Source of the DNA: Deltaproteobacteria bacterium
GTDB lineage: Bacteria; Bdellovibrionota; FAC87; UBA2466
Reading direction: 5' to 3'
Length of the DNA: 35,799 nt
Assembly: GCA_900299195.1 (NCBI GenBank)
Contig: OMIX01000041.1
Coordinates: 1 to 35,799 of the forward strand
The notes beneath the pieces were generated by a model. That model did not search any database. It was not told the origin of the DNA and saw nothing but the letters and a program-made list of their open reading frames with translations. Position 1 is the stretch's first letter. Each line of letters opens with the position of its first letter. This document shows, one piece after another, positions 16,421-24,408 of this stretch. A program made the translations under genes and the position numbers.

Positions 16421-16699
16421 ATGCTGAAATGGTTAGCCCTCATGATTGTCACTACGGTGTTATGTTTTGGAACCGATGGAACTCATTCCAATCAGAGCCC
16501 TTCAAATAAGGCTAACTCCGGTCGACCCGTCGTAGAAGAGAGGAAGCCCAGCGTAGAGGGCGAAGTAGAGGATAGTCTGACTGCTTCTGATAAAGAGGAA
16601 CTCAAGAAACTGATCGAGGAACTAGATACAGTTAGCCAAAGTCAAAAACGCACCATTGGGGAACAGCGCTCGGAAGAAACTACCATTCCAAATCTTTAA
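16421..16699 (+). CDS. Small exported acidic protein, function unknown
   Basis: A 92-residue product starting MLKWLALMIVTTVLCFG; ACGAGG at 16405-16410 lies ten bases before the ATG. An in-frame TTG at 16394 is unlikely because it lies inside the ftsZ terminator. After the hydrophobic start the protein is Ser/Asn-rich, then acidic with a helical stretch (DKEELKKLIEELDTVSQ) and a charged end. No family is recognised. Its last 20 bases overlap the 3' end of the convergent motB. It has no obvious promoter of its own, so transcription may depend on read-through of the ftsZ terminator, and the gene could be weakly expressed. Confidence 0.55.
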   Translation: MLKWLALMIVTTVLCFGTDGTHSNQSPSNKANSGRPVVEERKPSVEGEVEDSLTASDKEELKKLIEELDTVSQSQKRTIGEQRSEETTIPNL

Positions 16700-17468
16700 T
16701 ATTTTGATCAGGAGTGATCACTGAAATTTCAACGCGGCGGTTTTTTCTTCGCCCTTCAGCGCTATCATTCGAAGCTAATGGCACGGCATCGCCGAAGCCT
16801 GCCATGGAAATATGAACTTTAGGAAACTCAGCCCCTTCGACGAGAAATTTTAATATATTAAAAGAACGATTCACCGAGAGTTGCCATCCCTGTGGGTTAC
16901 GGTCCCCGGGTTTGATATCCTCTGTCTTATCGCTGTGCCCCTCAATTTGAATTGGGAGATCTAACCTAGCTAAGCGTTTCCCCATTTCAAAAAGAAAAGG
17001 AATATTCTCTCTTTTTAACTTGTCGCTGTTAGGTTTAAACAGCATCGTTTCACCCATTCGGATTTTGAAACCGTTGGCAGTCTTAAGAACTTCAAGCTCG
17101 TTTTTCGAGGGGCTTAAACCTGTGACCCGTTCGAAAATACCTTTGAGTTGCTCATTGATTTTATCTAAAACTTCCTGCTCAGCTTTCGAGTTTTGACCCA
17201 TGTCTTTAGGTTTGGGTGGAACTTGGGTGCCTTTGTCTTGTTCTTTTTCAAACGGGGTGAAAGGGGTTCCTCGTTGAGGGAACACTCCACCACTGGTCAA
17301 AAAAGCTTTTTGAATGCTTTCAATTGCTTTTTGAATTTTGGCTTTATCGGTTTGTCCCAAGGCATAGAGAGCAGTGAAAGTTGCAAATAGGAGAGTGATA
17401 AAATCGGCGTAAGAAACAAGCCACCGTTCTAGGTTTTCGTGTTCTTCGTGATGTTGTTTCTTTGCCAT
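16680..17468 (-). CDS. motB: Flagellar motor stator protein MotB
   Basis: A 262-residue stator subunit with one N-terminal membrane helix (WLVSYADFITLLFATFTALY); Asp22 is the ion-binding aspartate of the MotB family. A plug and linker region follows, then an OmpA-like peptidoglycan-binding domain with FKPNSDKL, IEGHSDKT, WQLSVNRSFNI, GFGDAVPLASN and EGRRKNRRVEI. It anchors the stator to the cell wall. The long linker (about residues 55-110) is rich in Pro, Lys and Gln. The ATG lies three bases after the motA stop, so the two are co-translated, as stoichiometry requires. Its 3' end overlaps the convergent small gene by 20 bases. Confidence 0.96.
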   Translation of the reverse strand: MAKKQHHEEHENLERWLVSYADFITLLFATFTALYALGQTDKAKIQKAIESIQKAFLTSGGVFPQRGTPFTPFEKEQDKGTQVPPKPKDMGQNSKAEQEVLDKINEQLKGIFERVTGLSPSKNELEVLKTANGFKIRMGETMLFKPNSDKLKRENIPFLFEMGKRLARLDLPIQIEGHSDKTEDIKPGDRNPQGWQLSVNRSFNILKFLVEGAEFPKVHISMAGFGDAVPLASNDSAEGRRKNRRVEISVITPDQNIKDLEW

Positions 17469-17471
17469 GAG

Positions 17472-18257
17472 TTAAGCTGCTTTCTTCTCGCCCTCTCCAC
17501 CCTCGGAGTGACCGTGATCCCCAGCTAAATTGTTCATTTTGTCTTCAATGACCCGTGGATTGAGTCCAGCTTGGATTCCTAAAATTCCCTGCATAATAAT
17601 TTCCATTTCATGAACTTCATTGAGCCCTAGTTTTTTGAGTTTATTTCCCATGGGGATAAATAGAATATTAGCTGAGCCCACACCGTAAACCGTGGCTACG
17701 AAGGCTACTGCAATTCCGGCTCCTAATTTTGTGGGGTCGTTAAGATTTTGCATCACATGGATGAGACCTAATACCGCTCCGATAATTCCGATAGTAGGGG
17801 CAAAGCCTCCAGCCGTTTCCCAAACTTTTCCGATCGCATTATTGGTTTGTTCCGTTTTGAAAATTTTCTCTTCCATCATTTCTCTCAAGACGTTCGGATC
17901 GTAGCCGTCGACCACTTTTCTTAAATTGGAAGAGAGGAAAGGGTTTTTAATATTAGCCATGTTTTTTTCAAGGGCGAGAATCCCCTCTTTGCGGGCGATA
18001 TTAGCCATGTCTACAATCTCTTTAATCAGATTGGCAGAATCGTGTTTGTCGCCTTTTAAGAAGATATTAAGCACTCCTTTGATGGCGGCACTAAATTCCG
18101 CAGTAGTAGAGGCTAGCATGGTGGCTCCGATGGTTCCGCCGAATACAATGATAGCAGCGGTAGGCTGGATTAAAGCTTCAATATGAAGCCCCTCCAAAAT
18201 AGCTCCGCCAAACACCGCAAAGGCCCCTAATAACACTCCAATCCAGTTTAGAATCAT
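17472..18257 (-). CDS. motA: Flagellar motor stator protein MotA
   Basis: A 261-residue polytopic membrane protein that with MotB forms the ion channel driving flagellar rotation. Signatures are the N-terminal helix pair with LEGLHIEALIQPTAAIIVFGG, the cytoplasmic block ARKEGILALE containing the rotor-contact residues Arg89 and Glu97, and the pore helices GGFAPTIGIIGAVLGLIHVM and GVGSANILFIPMGNKLK with the conserved prolines. The C-terminus is His/Gly/Glu-rich. Its ATG overlaps the flbD stop in an ATGA arrangement, so flbD, motA and motB form one operon. Whether the motor uses protons or sodium cannot be settled from the residues visible here. Confidence 0.96.
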   Translation of the reverse strand: MILNWIGVLLGAFAVFGGAILEGLHIEALIQPTAAIIVFGGTIGATMLASTTAEFSAAIKGVLNIFLKGDKHDSANLIKEIVDMANIARKEGILALEKNMANIKNPFLSSNLRKVVDGYDPNVLREMMEEKIFKTEQTNNAIGKVWETAGGFAPTIGIIGAVLGLIHVMQNLNDPTKLGAGIAVAFVATVYGVGSANILFIPMGNKLKKLGLNEVHEMEIIMQGILGIQAGLNPRVIEDKMNNLAGDHGHSEGGEGEKKAA

Positions 18258-18466
18258 GACGCTTTCCTTAAGCTAGAGGGTGATTGTACATACTGCTTCC
18301 GCTTGTATTCCTCAAAAGCAGAAACCACTTCACCTGAACTTTCTTTAACCAATATTTTTAGGCCAGTGGTGAGAGTAATCACGGTATCCGGTGTTTCCTC
18401 TACCGACTGAATTAAATCGGGATTGAGCAGCAGGCTTCGTCCATCAAATTTAGTCACACGGATCAC
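18254..18466 (-). CDS. flbD: FlbD/SwrD-family flagellar protein
   Basis: A 70-residue protein of the small FlbD family: MIRVTKFDGRSLLLNPDLIQ, then VEETPDTVITLTTGLKILVKES followed by a helical tail. In other bacteria FlbD/SwrD proteins increase stator function or torque, which fits its position as the first gene before motA and motB. The start is GTG with AAGGAG spaced six bases upstream. It is not the unrelated Caulobacter transcription factor that carries the same name. It is divergent from the cobalamin adenosyltransferase gene with a 147-base gap. Confidence 0.88.
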   Translation of the reverse strand: MIRVTKFDGRSLLLNPDLIQSVEETPDTVITLTTGLKILVKESSGEVVSAFEEYKRKQYVQSPSSLRKAS

Positions 18467-18560
18467 GCAGTACTCCTTGCTTACCGTATCGGTACAATGG
18501 GGAAAAACATGAAGGGCAGCTTGCTTTGACAGGGGATGGCAACAGATAATAATCGTTCAG

Positions 18561-18589
18561 TTGAAGTCTTGGGCGTGATGCCCTATAAG
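18561..18589 (+). promoter_or_regulatory. Probable sigma-70 promoter for the cobalamin adenosyltransferase gene
   Basis: TTGAAG (18561-18566), exactly 17 bases, then TATAAG (18584-18589). Transcription would begin near 18596, which rules out the longer open frame starting at 18536 and supports the ATG at 18614. Confidence 0.55.
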
Positions 18590-18613
18590 AATCCAATAAA
18601 CGCGGAGTATAAT

Positions 18614-19165
18614 ATGAAGATTTACACAAAAACCGGAGATGAGGGAACCACAGGACTTTTTGGTGGTAGAAGAGTCTCCAAAAGCTCTCCGCGGATTGCT
18701 GCTTATGGTGATATTGATGAATTGAACGCCGTACTAGGAGTAGTGATTGCGCACAGCAATCAAAATATCATTCAAAGCACCTTACGGCAGATTCAAAATC
18801 ATCTTTTTATTTTAGGAGCCCAATTGGCTTCACCCTCGGCAGACCCTAAAATTGAAAGAATCACTTCGGCTCACATTGATTTTCTTGAAAGACAAATGGA
18901 TGTCATGACCGAAAGTCTTCCTCCATTGACCCATTCTATCTTGCCTGGGGGAAGTAAAACCGCTGCCCATTTGCACTTGGCTAGAACTGTTTGCCGTAGA
19001 GCCGAAAGAAATGTGGTTTACCTAAGCCAATTGCCAGAGGAGCCCGTCGATAACTGGGTGATGATGTATATCAATCGACTATCCGACTTCTTATTCGTTT
19101 TTTCTCGATTGATTAACCAGTTGGAAAAGGTGAGTGATATCGAGTGGGTTCCTCAAAAACGCTAG
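18614..19165 (+). CDS. pduO: PduO-type ATP:cob(I)alamin adenosyltransferase
   Basis: A 183-residue trimeric-type enzyme that attaches the adenosyl group of ATP to cob(I)alamin, giving coenzyme B12. The signature start is MKIYTKTGDEGTTGLFGGRRVSKSSPRI in two blocks, with ATP-binding TGDEGTTGLFGG; then AAYGDIDELNAVLG, the ILPGGSKTAAHLHLARTVCRRAER block with the catalytic arginines, and a helix with INRLSDFLFVFSRL. The length is usual for the family. GGAG at 18604-18607 lies six bases before the chosen ATG, while an earlier in-frame start at 18536 lies upstream of the likely promoter. It stands alone; no other cobalamin gene is visible in the window, so the cell may salvage cobalamin or encode the pathway elsewhere. 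Confidence 0.94.
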   Translation: MKIYTKTGDEGTTGLFGGRRVSKSSPRIAAYGDIDELNAVLGVVIAHSNQNIIQSTLRQIQNHLFILGAQLASPSADPKIERITSAHIDFLERQMDVMTESLPPLTHSILPGGSKTAAHLHLARTVCRRAERNVVYLSQLPEEPVDNWVMMYINRLSDFLFVFSRLINQLEKVSDIEWVPQKR

Positions 19166-19211
19166 TATAAATGATTGAAATTAATCAATAAAAAGTGTCT
19201 CACCTATGACA

Positions 19212-19259
19212 TTGACTCTTTTTTACTCCTCATTTAAACAAGTATTGAAATGAGAAGTA
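19212..19259 (+). promoter_or_regulatory. Promoter and dyad operator of the arsR-FTR1 operon
   Basis: TTGACT (19212-19217) is a good -35; 17 bases on is TAAACA (19235-19240), a weak -10. Over the -10 region and start codon lies a 12-bp inverted repeat (19224-19235 and 19248-19259, one mismatch) with a 12-base spacer; the ATG at 19250-19252 is in the right arm. This is where ArsR/SmtB operators usually sit. Start of transcription would be near 19247, giving an almost leaderless message, in line with the lack of a ribosome-binding site. Confidence 0.5.
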
Positions 19260-19603
19260 GTATCAAAATAGAGTCTTCGGTGCCCCTTTCTGCAAAAAAG
19301 CTGTTGTGGTCTCGGCAAAGCCGCAAGTACCAACTGCTGGCCAATACTTTCAAGACACTGGGAGATTATTCGAGAGTTAGAATCGTTTCAGCTCTGGTTG
19401 AAGGTGAAAAGTGTCCTAGCGAAATCGCGGAGCGGGTAGATTTAAGTCCCTCTGCCGTAAGTCATCACTTAAAAATTTTACGTCGAGCTAATTTAGTTCG
19501 TGTTCGTAGGGAACATCGCCAAATTTTTTATGCTTTGGATGATCAACATATCAACGAGCTTTTTGAAGCGGGTGTTGAACATGTTGAGGAGTTGAGAATA
19601 TGA
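19250..19603 (+). CDS. ArsR/SmtB-family metal-sensing repressor with an alpha5 zinc-type site
   Basis: A 117-residue winged-helix repressor with the ArsR fold: LLANTFKTLGDYSRVRIVSALVEG in helices 1-2, then the recognition helix region EIAERVDLSPSAVSHHLKILRR and the wing LVRVRREHRQIFYALD. The C-terminal helix reproduces the SmtB alpha5 metal site exactly in spacing: Asp98-x-His100, then His111 and Glu114 (D-x-H-x10-H-x2-E). This pattern binds Zn(II) in SmtB and relatives and releases DNA. A lone Cys55 sits in the alpha3 region without the CxC of lead/cadmium sensors. The gene overlaps the cytochrome c-FTR1 permease gene by four bases (ATGA), so it probably regulates that gene and itself. No ribosome-binding site is seen. 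Confidence 0.88.
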   Translation: MRSSIKIESSVPLSAKKLLWSRQSRKYQLLANTFKTLGDYSRVRIVSALVEGEKCPSEIAERVDLSPSAVSHHLKILRRANLVRVRREHRQIFYALDDQHINELFEAGVEHVEELRI

Positions 19604-21501
19604 AAAGATTATTCCAAATATTGTGCTTGAGTTTTTTATTGGGCCCGAAATTAACCCTCTCGGCGCCAGAATCAGCTCGTAACATCATTCATCTTCTCAG
19701 TTATATCGCTTCCGATTATTCGGGTGCCGTTCAAAATGGAAAAGTGGTTTCAACTTCGGAGTATGAAGAACAGGTCGAGTTTTCCAAGTCAGTTGTGGAT
19801 ATGGCTAAAGTTGACTCAGAAATGAATCTTCATCCTGAAATTTTAAAAAGTTTAGAAGCTTTGAGAGGCCTCATTATTCATAAGTCCTCTGCAGAAAAAG
19901 TTCGGGAGACCGTCGAGCAGTCGCAAAACTTAATCTTTAAAATTTCAAGTGTTCAGCGAGCCCCGAGAAAATGGCCCAATATTACACATGGAAAAGAGAT
20001 CTACTCCAAAAACTGCACTCAGTGTCATGGAGTGAGTGGTCAGGGAGACGGTCCATCGGCTGGAAATTTTGATCCTAAACCTACCAATTTTTTAGATTCT
20101 AAAAGTGATTTTATTTCCCCATTTCAATTTTTTAATGCCATTCATTTAGGAGTTCCTGGAACTGCGATGTCAGCGTTTCAGTCCATTTCTGAAACCGAAA
20201 CTTGGGATTTGGCTTTTTACCTATCTTCATTAAGACACAAAAACAAAAATGTTGAAGCGGCTTTAACCCATCCATGGACTTTAGAGCAGGTGGCTTCTTT
20301 GTCGGATAATGAGCTTCGTAAAACTTTGACCTCAACTGAAAATGTCGAATCTGCCTTAACGTTGGCTAGAACATTTAATGTCTCTGAAGGAAGTGAAAAC
20401 TCTTTAGTTTCGCTAACTCGGGAAAATTTATTAGCCTCTTTCGACGCCTTCAAAACGAAAAATTTTGAATTGGCAAAGTCTAAGGCAATAGCCGCCTATT
20501 TGGACGGAATTGAACCCCTGGAGCCCAAATTAAGATTAAATGATTCTGAGTTTACCTTGGGGTTGGAGGAAAGCCTTGCTTTATATCGAAGACAAATTGA
20601 TGAGAGAGTTTCAGTCAGTGAACTAGAGAAAAGTCTTTCAAAGGCTTTAGATATGTTAGACCAAAGCTCTAAAGTTTTACAATCCAAACCGACTTCTTTC
20701 GGAGTTACCTTCGTAGTAGCTGCTGGTATTTTTTTGAGAGAGGCCTTAGAGGCCGCTCTTCTTTTGATCACTCTTCTTGGGGTAGTTCGTTCTTTAGGAA
20801 ACGTCAAAGCTGTTTACTCTATTCATTGCGGATGGGTATCGGCCGCCCTGGTGGGAGTTGTTTCCTGGTTTTTTTCAGGATGGTTGGTGAAGTTTTCGGG
20901 GTTGGGCAGAGAAGTCCTTGAGGGAAGTATTTCTCTTCTTGCTGTGTTGGTTCTTCTTTATTTTGGGTTTTGGTTGCACAGAAAAACAGAGATTGGAAAG
21001 TGGAGAGGGTTTATCAATCAGCTTGTGAAATCGGCGATTGATAATAAGAAGCTGGCGGGGTTAGCTGTGGTAGCGTTTATGGGAGTTTTTCGAGAAGCTT
21101 TTGAAACCGTTTTGTTTCTTAGAGCACTCTTATTGGAGTCCCCAGGTCAGGAATTGGCTTTAGGGCTGGGTGTTTTGGGTTCTTTTGGCGGGGTTTTGTT
21201 AGTTTCCTCTTATGCCGTGAAATACAGCGCGAAGTTGCCTTTGAAACAGTTATTTAGTTTGTCTTCTGTCATGATGTTGTTGTTGGCTTTTATTTTAATG
21301 GGAAAATCGGTTCATGCTTTCCAAGAAGCCGGTATTTTATCTGCGACTGTGGTGAGTGGTTTAGGTCGAATCGAATGGCTAGGGATCTTCCCCACACTTG
21401 AAAATCTTTTGCCGCAGATGGTTTTATTGACAGTAGCTTTTATGATTTGGCTCAAACCTAGATTGCAAAAAAATGGCAGTTCGTTTTCAGCAAATTCCTA
21501 A
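19600..21501 (+). CDS. Cytochrome c-FTR1 fusion: metal (iron or lead-type) permease
   Basis: A 633-residue fusion. Residues 1-21 are a signal peptide. A periplasmic region leads to a class I cytochrome c domain with heme site CTQCH (139-143) followed by GVSGQGDGPSA and a likely axial Met190 (GTAMSAF). A helical linker (about 225-365) precedes an FTR1-type oxidase-dependent permease domain with seven or so helices. It keeps the two REXXE motifs that bind iron: Arg380-Glu384 (REALE) and Arg498-Glu502 (REAFE). FTR1 moves ferric iron; PbrT-type relatives with a fused cytochrome are linked to lead uptake. Coupling to an SmtB-like sensor is unusual for iron. The final four bases overlap the convergent GT4 gene. 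Confidence 0.88.
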   Translation: MKRLFQILCLSFLLGPKLTLSAPESARNIIHLLSYIASDYSGAVQNGKVVSTSEYEEQVEFSKSVVDMAKVDSEMNLHPEILKSLEALRGLIIHKSSAEKVRETVEQSQNLIFKISSVQRAPRKWPNITHGKEIYSKNCTQCHGVSGQGDGPSAGNFDPKPTNFLDSKSDFISPFQFFNAIHLGVPGTAMSAFQSISETETWDLAFYLSSLRHKNKNVEAALTHPWTLEQVASLSDNELRKTLTSTENVESALTLARTFNVSEGSENSLVSLTRENLLASFDAFKTKNFELAKSKAIAAYLDGIEPLEPKLRLNDSEFTLGLEESLALYRRQIDERVSVSELEKSLSKALDMLDQSSKVLQSKPTSFGVTFVVAAGIFLREALEAALLLITLLGVVRSLGNVKAVYSIHCGWVSAALVGVVSWFFSGWLVKFSGLGREVLEGSISLLAVLVLLYFGFWLHRKTEIGKWRGFINQLVKSAIDNKKLAGLAVVAFMGVFREAFETVLFLRALLLESPGQELALGLGVLGSFGGVLLVSSYAVKYSAKLPLKQLFSLSSVMMLLLAFILMGKSVHAFQEAGILSATVVSGLGRIEWLGIFPTLENLLPQMVLLTVAFMIWLKPRLQKNGSSFSANS

Positions 21502-22649
21502 AAAGATTTGTCGATGACTTTTTGATACGTTTGGTAATGCTGTTCAGCTAGCCTATCCCAACTAAATATTTTCGCCCGTTCTTTCCCTAAGGGAATCAAT
21601 CGGTTTCTTGTGGCGGGTTCTAGGACAGCTTCCAAAGATTGAGCTATTTTGTTTTCGTCAAAGGGATCAAATAACAAAGCGGCATTTTGAGCTAATTCGG
21701 GAAAAGGTCCGGCATTGCTTGCTACTACAGGACAACCGGCCGCCATGGCTTCAATTAAAGGCAGTCCAAACCCTTCATAGTAGGAGGGAAAAACGAAAGC
21801 AACTGCGTTTTGATAAAGAATAGGAAGCTCGGCCTCGGGAACACTGGGAATCCAGGAAATTTTATTTTGTAATTCGAGTGATTGAATTAAATTTTTTTCA
21901 TCTTCATTCCAAGGGGTTCCGACTACAGCTAGATTGTGATCCCGACTAGCCACACTCAGGGCAAAACCTTTAAGAAGACGGATGAAATTTTTATGATGAA
22001 GTCGGCCACCGACATAAAGAAAGTAAGGACTATTTAAGTGGTGTTTGCTTAAGAGGGCCTGGGTGATTCCTTCGGAGGGTTTGGTGGCAAAAAAGGTGTA
22101 GTCGACTCCTAAGTGAATCACATCGATTAAATGCTCTTGAATCCCGTAAACTTTTTGAATGTCTCTTTTGGTGGTTTCAGAAATAGCAATAATTTGGCTC
22201 GCATTTTTGATGGCTTTTGATTTGGCCTCTCGGGTTTCTTTAATGTGGGGAAGTTCAAATGTTTCAGGGAATATTTCACTGATCATGTCGTAAACCGTCG
22301 TGACTTGGGGCATTTTTTTCCAGGGACATGCGGTGTAATAGGTGGAGTGAAAAATCGAGTTTTGGACTCCTGAAAATTTTCTTTTCAGAATTTGTTTTTG
22401 CAAAGCGTGTTTGACGTGTCTTAAATTGTCTTTGATCCACCCTTCCGGAAGCCATTTTCCAGTGGGTAAAGTATCCTGTTCGATTTTTAAATGGGTTCCC
22501 GAAGGAAGATGAGTTGGGTTCTTTCGAGTATAAATATTAATTTCGGCGTCAGGAAATTGCGAAAGACGGGTGATCAACTCATTGAAGTAACGGTAGCCCC
22601 CCCCTGACGGAGCTGATGAATAGATAAGGCCATCGATAATAATTTTCAT
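21498..22649 (-). CDS. GT4 family glycosyltransferase (mannosyltransferase-like)
   Basis: A 383-residue GT-B enzyme with the complete group 1 signature. The N-terminal domain opens with KIIIDGLIYSSAPSGGGYRYFNELI, the acceptor side; the inter-domain region has HLGVDYTFF; the C-terminal domain has FLYVGGRLHHKNFIRLLKGF, and the donor-binding acidic motif SYYEGFGLPLIEAMAAGCPVVAS, here read as two adjacent pieces (EGFGLPLIE near residue 284). It likely adds mannose or another hexose to a cell-surface glycan. It follows the methyltransferase gene after 55 bases on the same strand, so the pair may modify the same polymer. The start ATG has AGGA seven bases upstream. A TATAAT lies 12 bases upstream, which may be a promoter. 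Confidence 0.92.
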   Translation of the reverse strand: MKIIIDGLIYSSAPSGGGYRYFNELITRLSQFPDAEINIYTRKNPTHLPSGTHLKIEQDTLPTGKWLPEGWIKDNLRHVKHALQKQILKRKFSGVQNSIFHSTYYTACPWKKMPQVTTVYDMISEIFPETFELPHIKETREAKSKAIKNASQIIAISETTKRDIQKVYGIQEHLIDVIHLGVDYTFFATKPSEGITQALLSKHHLNSPYFLYVGGRLHHKNFIRLLKGFALSVASRDHNLAVVGTPWNEDEKNLIQSLELQNKISWIPSVPEAELPILYQNAVAFVFPSYYEGFGLPLIEAMAAGCPVVASNAGPFPELAQNAALLFDPFDENKIAQSLEAVLEPATRNRLIPLGKERAKIFSWDRLAEQHYQTYQKVIDKSF

Positions 22650-22704
22650 ATTGAATTCCTATTATATCAGTTGGCCGCGATAACGCGGAAAGTCGCTTAT
22701 TTTG

Positions 22705-24297
22705 TTAATCAATGAAAAATTGATTTTGAGAAAAAAGTAAGATCCAAAGCTGCCGAAGCTCGGATAGGGAAAATTCTCCAAAAGACGAGTGGGAAAAACT
22801 CTTTAAAAAATGGTGAACCTGATTGAAATTCTTTGCTTCCCTAGGTAACGCAAAGTCATCAAAGGTAATCTCTGGTGCAGAGAGGTAACTTTCTTTGATG
22901 GGTAAGATGTTTTCCTGTTGTACCTTAAAAGTTCCATATGGGGTTAAGCCCCAGGAGATATTTTGGGTTTCTAAAGGGAAAGCTTCATTTTCCCAGATTT
23001 GAATCTGTGCTTCTAAGTCGGGTAGGGAATTCGGAAAGAGATAGTTAAAAGATTGGTCGAAAGTATAAGTATCAAACAGGTAGTCGTAGAGGGGATTCAG
23101 AATTCGCTTTCCTTGCCGCAGAATAAAATGTTTTTGAGGAATGAGTTGATTTAATCTTAAGTCAAATTCAGTATTCCATTTTTCGCTATGTAGTCTGATA
23201 TCGATAGGTGAAGTTTCCAGTTTAGGTTCAGCTTTCTTCCAAATTAGTTCTGACATTGTTTTCGAACTCAATTTTAAAGCGCTTTCATTTGTTCGCGAAG
23301 GCAATTGAGCCCCGGTAATTGAGTACCGAATAAGTTTGGCTTTTTGAAATAGGCTTAACTTTGGGTTACTTAGGTCAAAAAGTGGATGTCTATCTGGATT
23401 GAAATGTTCTATTGTGTCTAAATCTTTTTTTGTTAAGCACAGAATAAAATTGGAGCGAATACTTTGCCATAAGTCCAAATAATGAAGCCAAAAAGCAAAG
23501 TTTCTTTCTCCAAGAACAGAGAGTTTTTGAGACATGACACTGGGATTTCCCCAAGGACGATGAAAGCAGAATCTGGGTTTGAGTTCAGCTTCGTCAATCA
23601 TGGAGCAAATTTCAATTCCAGTAAATCCACGGTCCGAGGCGTGCAGGAAACCGTCAATAATTCCTGAGAGGTTTTGAGAGTCCCAGTACGAGGAAAAAGC
23701 GTAATGAAGTGGGTGATTTTTTGGGAGGTGAGTCAAAATATTTTTAAGAAGGCGAGGGTGTTTCGGATTTCGATAATCTAATTTCAAAAGTTTGGCTAAA
23801 CGCTGAATTTGAAAAATTCTCTGACGACTGTAGTGGGGGTAGACCATGATTCTCAAAATGCCGTCCGGTTTGAGCCTTGCACTTAAATTCTTTAAAGTTT
23901 CCAATGGATGGGGAAGACACATTAAAACCCCATAGCATTCAATGAGATCAAATTTTTCATCAGGAAAATTTTCGCCTTGTGATAAATCAATCGGGCAGAG
24001 TTCAACATTTTTTAATCTGTGCCAACTGAGGCGTTTTCTAGCTAGGTTCAGCGAATTAGAAGAAATGTCACTTGCTAGTATTTGTGCGTCGGGATTGGCT
24101 TTGGAAAAAAGATAAGGTTCAAAAGTGCCGCATCCCGCAATCCAAATTTTGGATGCGGTTTTTAAAGGTGGAATACCGCAGCGGCTGCGGATCCAATTTA
24201 GATGTAATTGCCAAAGATTCTCTTGAGGAACTGAAGCTACTCGGGGGATAGAAGGGTAGGGCCATTTTTCATATTGTTCTTGAACTAGGCTCACCAT
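22705..24297 (-). CDS. Class I SAM-dependent methyltransferase with a long C-terminal extension
   Basis: About 530 residues from the ATG at 24297. It opens MVSLVQEQYEKWPYPSIPRV, a signature seen before methyltransferase domains, followed by SAM motif I IWIAGCGT (about residues 51-58), the acidic end of strand 2 in ASDISSNSLNLARKRL, and motif II/III FDLIECYGVLMCLPHP and KPDGILRIMVY. The last ~300 residues are unrecognised and rich in Leu, Phe and Trp. A longer frame starts with TTG at 24396 but lies across a likely promoter and lacks a ribosome-binding site, so I prefer 24297. The substrate is unknown; the GT4 gene downstream suggests a glycan, and GTG 24409 of the barrel gene is divergent. 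Confidence 0.75.
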   Translation of the reverse strand: MVSLVQEQYEKWPYPSIPRVASVPQENLWQLHLNWIRSRCGIPPLKTASKIWIAGCGTFEPYLFSKANPDAQILASDISSNSLNLARKRLSWHRLKNVELCPIDLSQGENFPDEKFDLIECYGVLMCLPHPLETLKNLSARLKPDGILRIMVYPHYSRQRIFQIQRLAKLLKLDYRNPKHPRLLKNILTHLPKNHPLHYAFSSYWDSQNLSGIIDGFLHASDRGFTGIEICSMIDEAELKPRFCFHRPWGNPSVMSQKLSVLGERNFAFWLHYLDLWQSIRSNFILCLTKKDLDTIEHFNPDRHPLFDLSNPKLSLFQKAKLIRYSITGAQLPSRTNESALKLSSKTMSELIWKKAEPKLETSPIDIRLHSEKWNTEFDLRLNQLIPQKHFILRQGKRILNPLYDYLFDTYTFDQSFNYLFPNSLPDLEAQIQIWENEAFPLETQNISWGLTPYGTFKVQQENILPIKESYLSAPEITFDDFALPREAKNFNQVHHFLKSFSHSSFGEFSLSELRQLWILLFSQNQFFID

Positions 24298-24314
24298 GCT
24301 TAATTTTAACACAT

Positions 24315-24342
24315 AGAATAAATTTTGTGTTTTCTTTGTGAA
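24315..24342 (-). promoter_or_regulatory. Possible promoter for the methyltransferase gene
   Basis: On the minus strand TTCACA (24342-24337), a 16-base spacer and TATTCT (24320-24315). The start site would be near 24308, 11 bases before the chosen ATG at 24297 and inside the longer open frame. Confidence 0.35.
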
Positions 24343-24408
24343 GTTTAATTCAAGATCCTTTCCGAAAGTTCCGATATTAGGCTTAGACCTTTTCAATGGG
24401 AGATCATT

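Noticed and set aside
18536-18613. Longer N-terminus for the cobalamin adenosyltransferase
   Set aside because: The extension lies over a good promoter, has no family similarity, and GGAG sits six bases before the ATG at 18614.
22650-22704. CCGCG-ATAA-CGCGG hairpin as a terminator between the methyltransferase and GT4 genes
   Set aside because: The stem is only five base pairs and no T-run follows on the minus strand.
24298-24396. TTG start of the methyltransferase at 24396
   Set aside because: No ribosome-binding site, no family-like sequence, and a plausible promoter lies inside this stretch.
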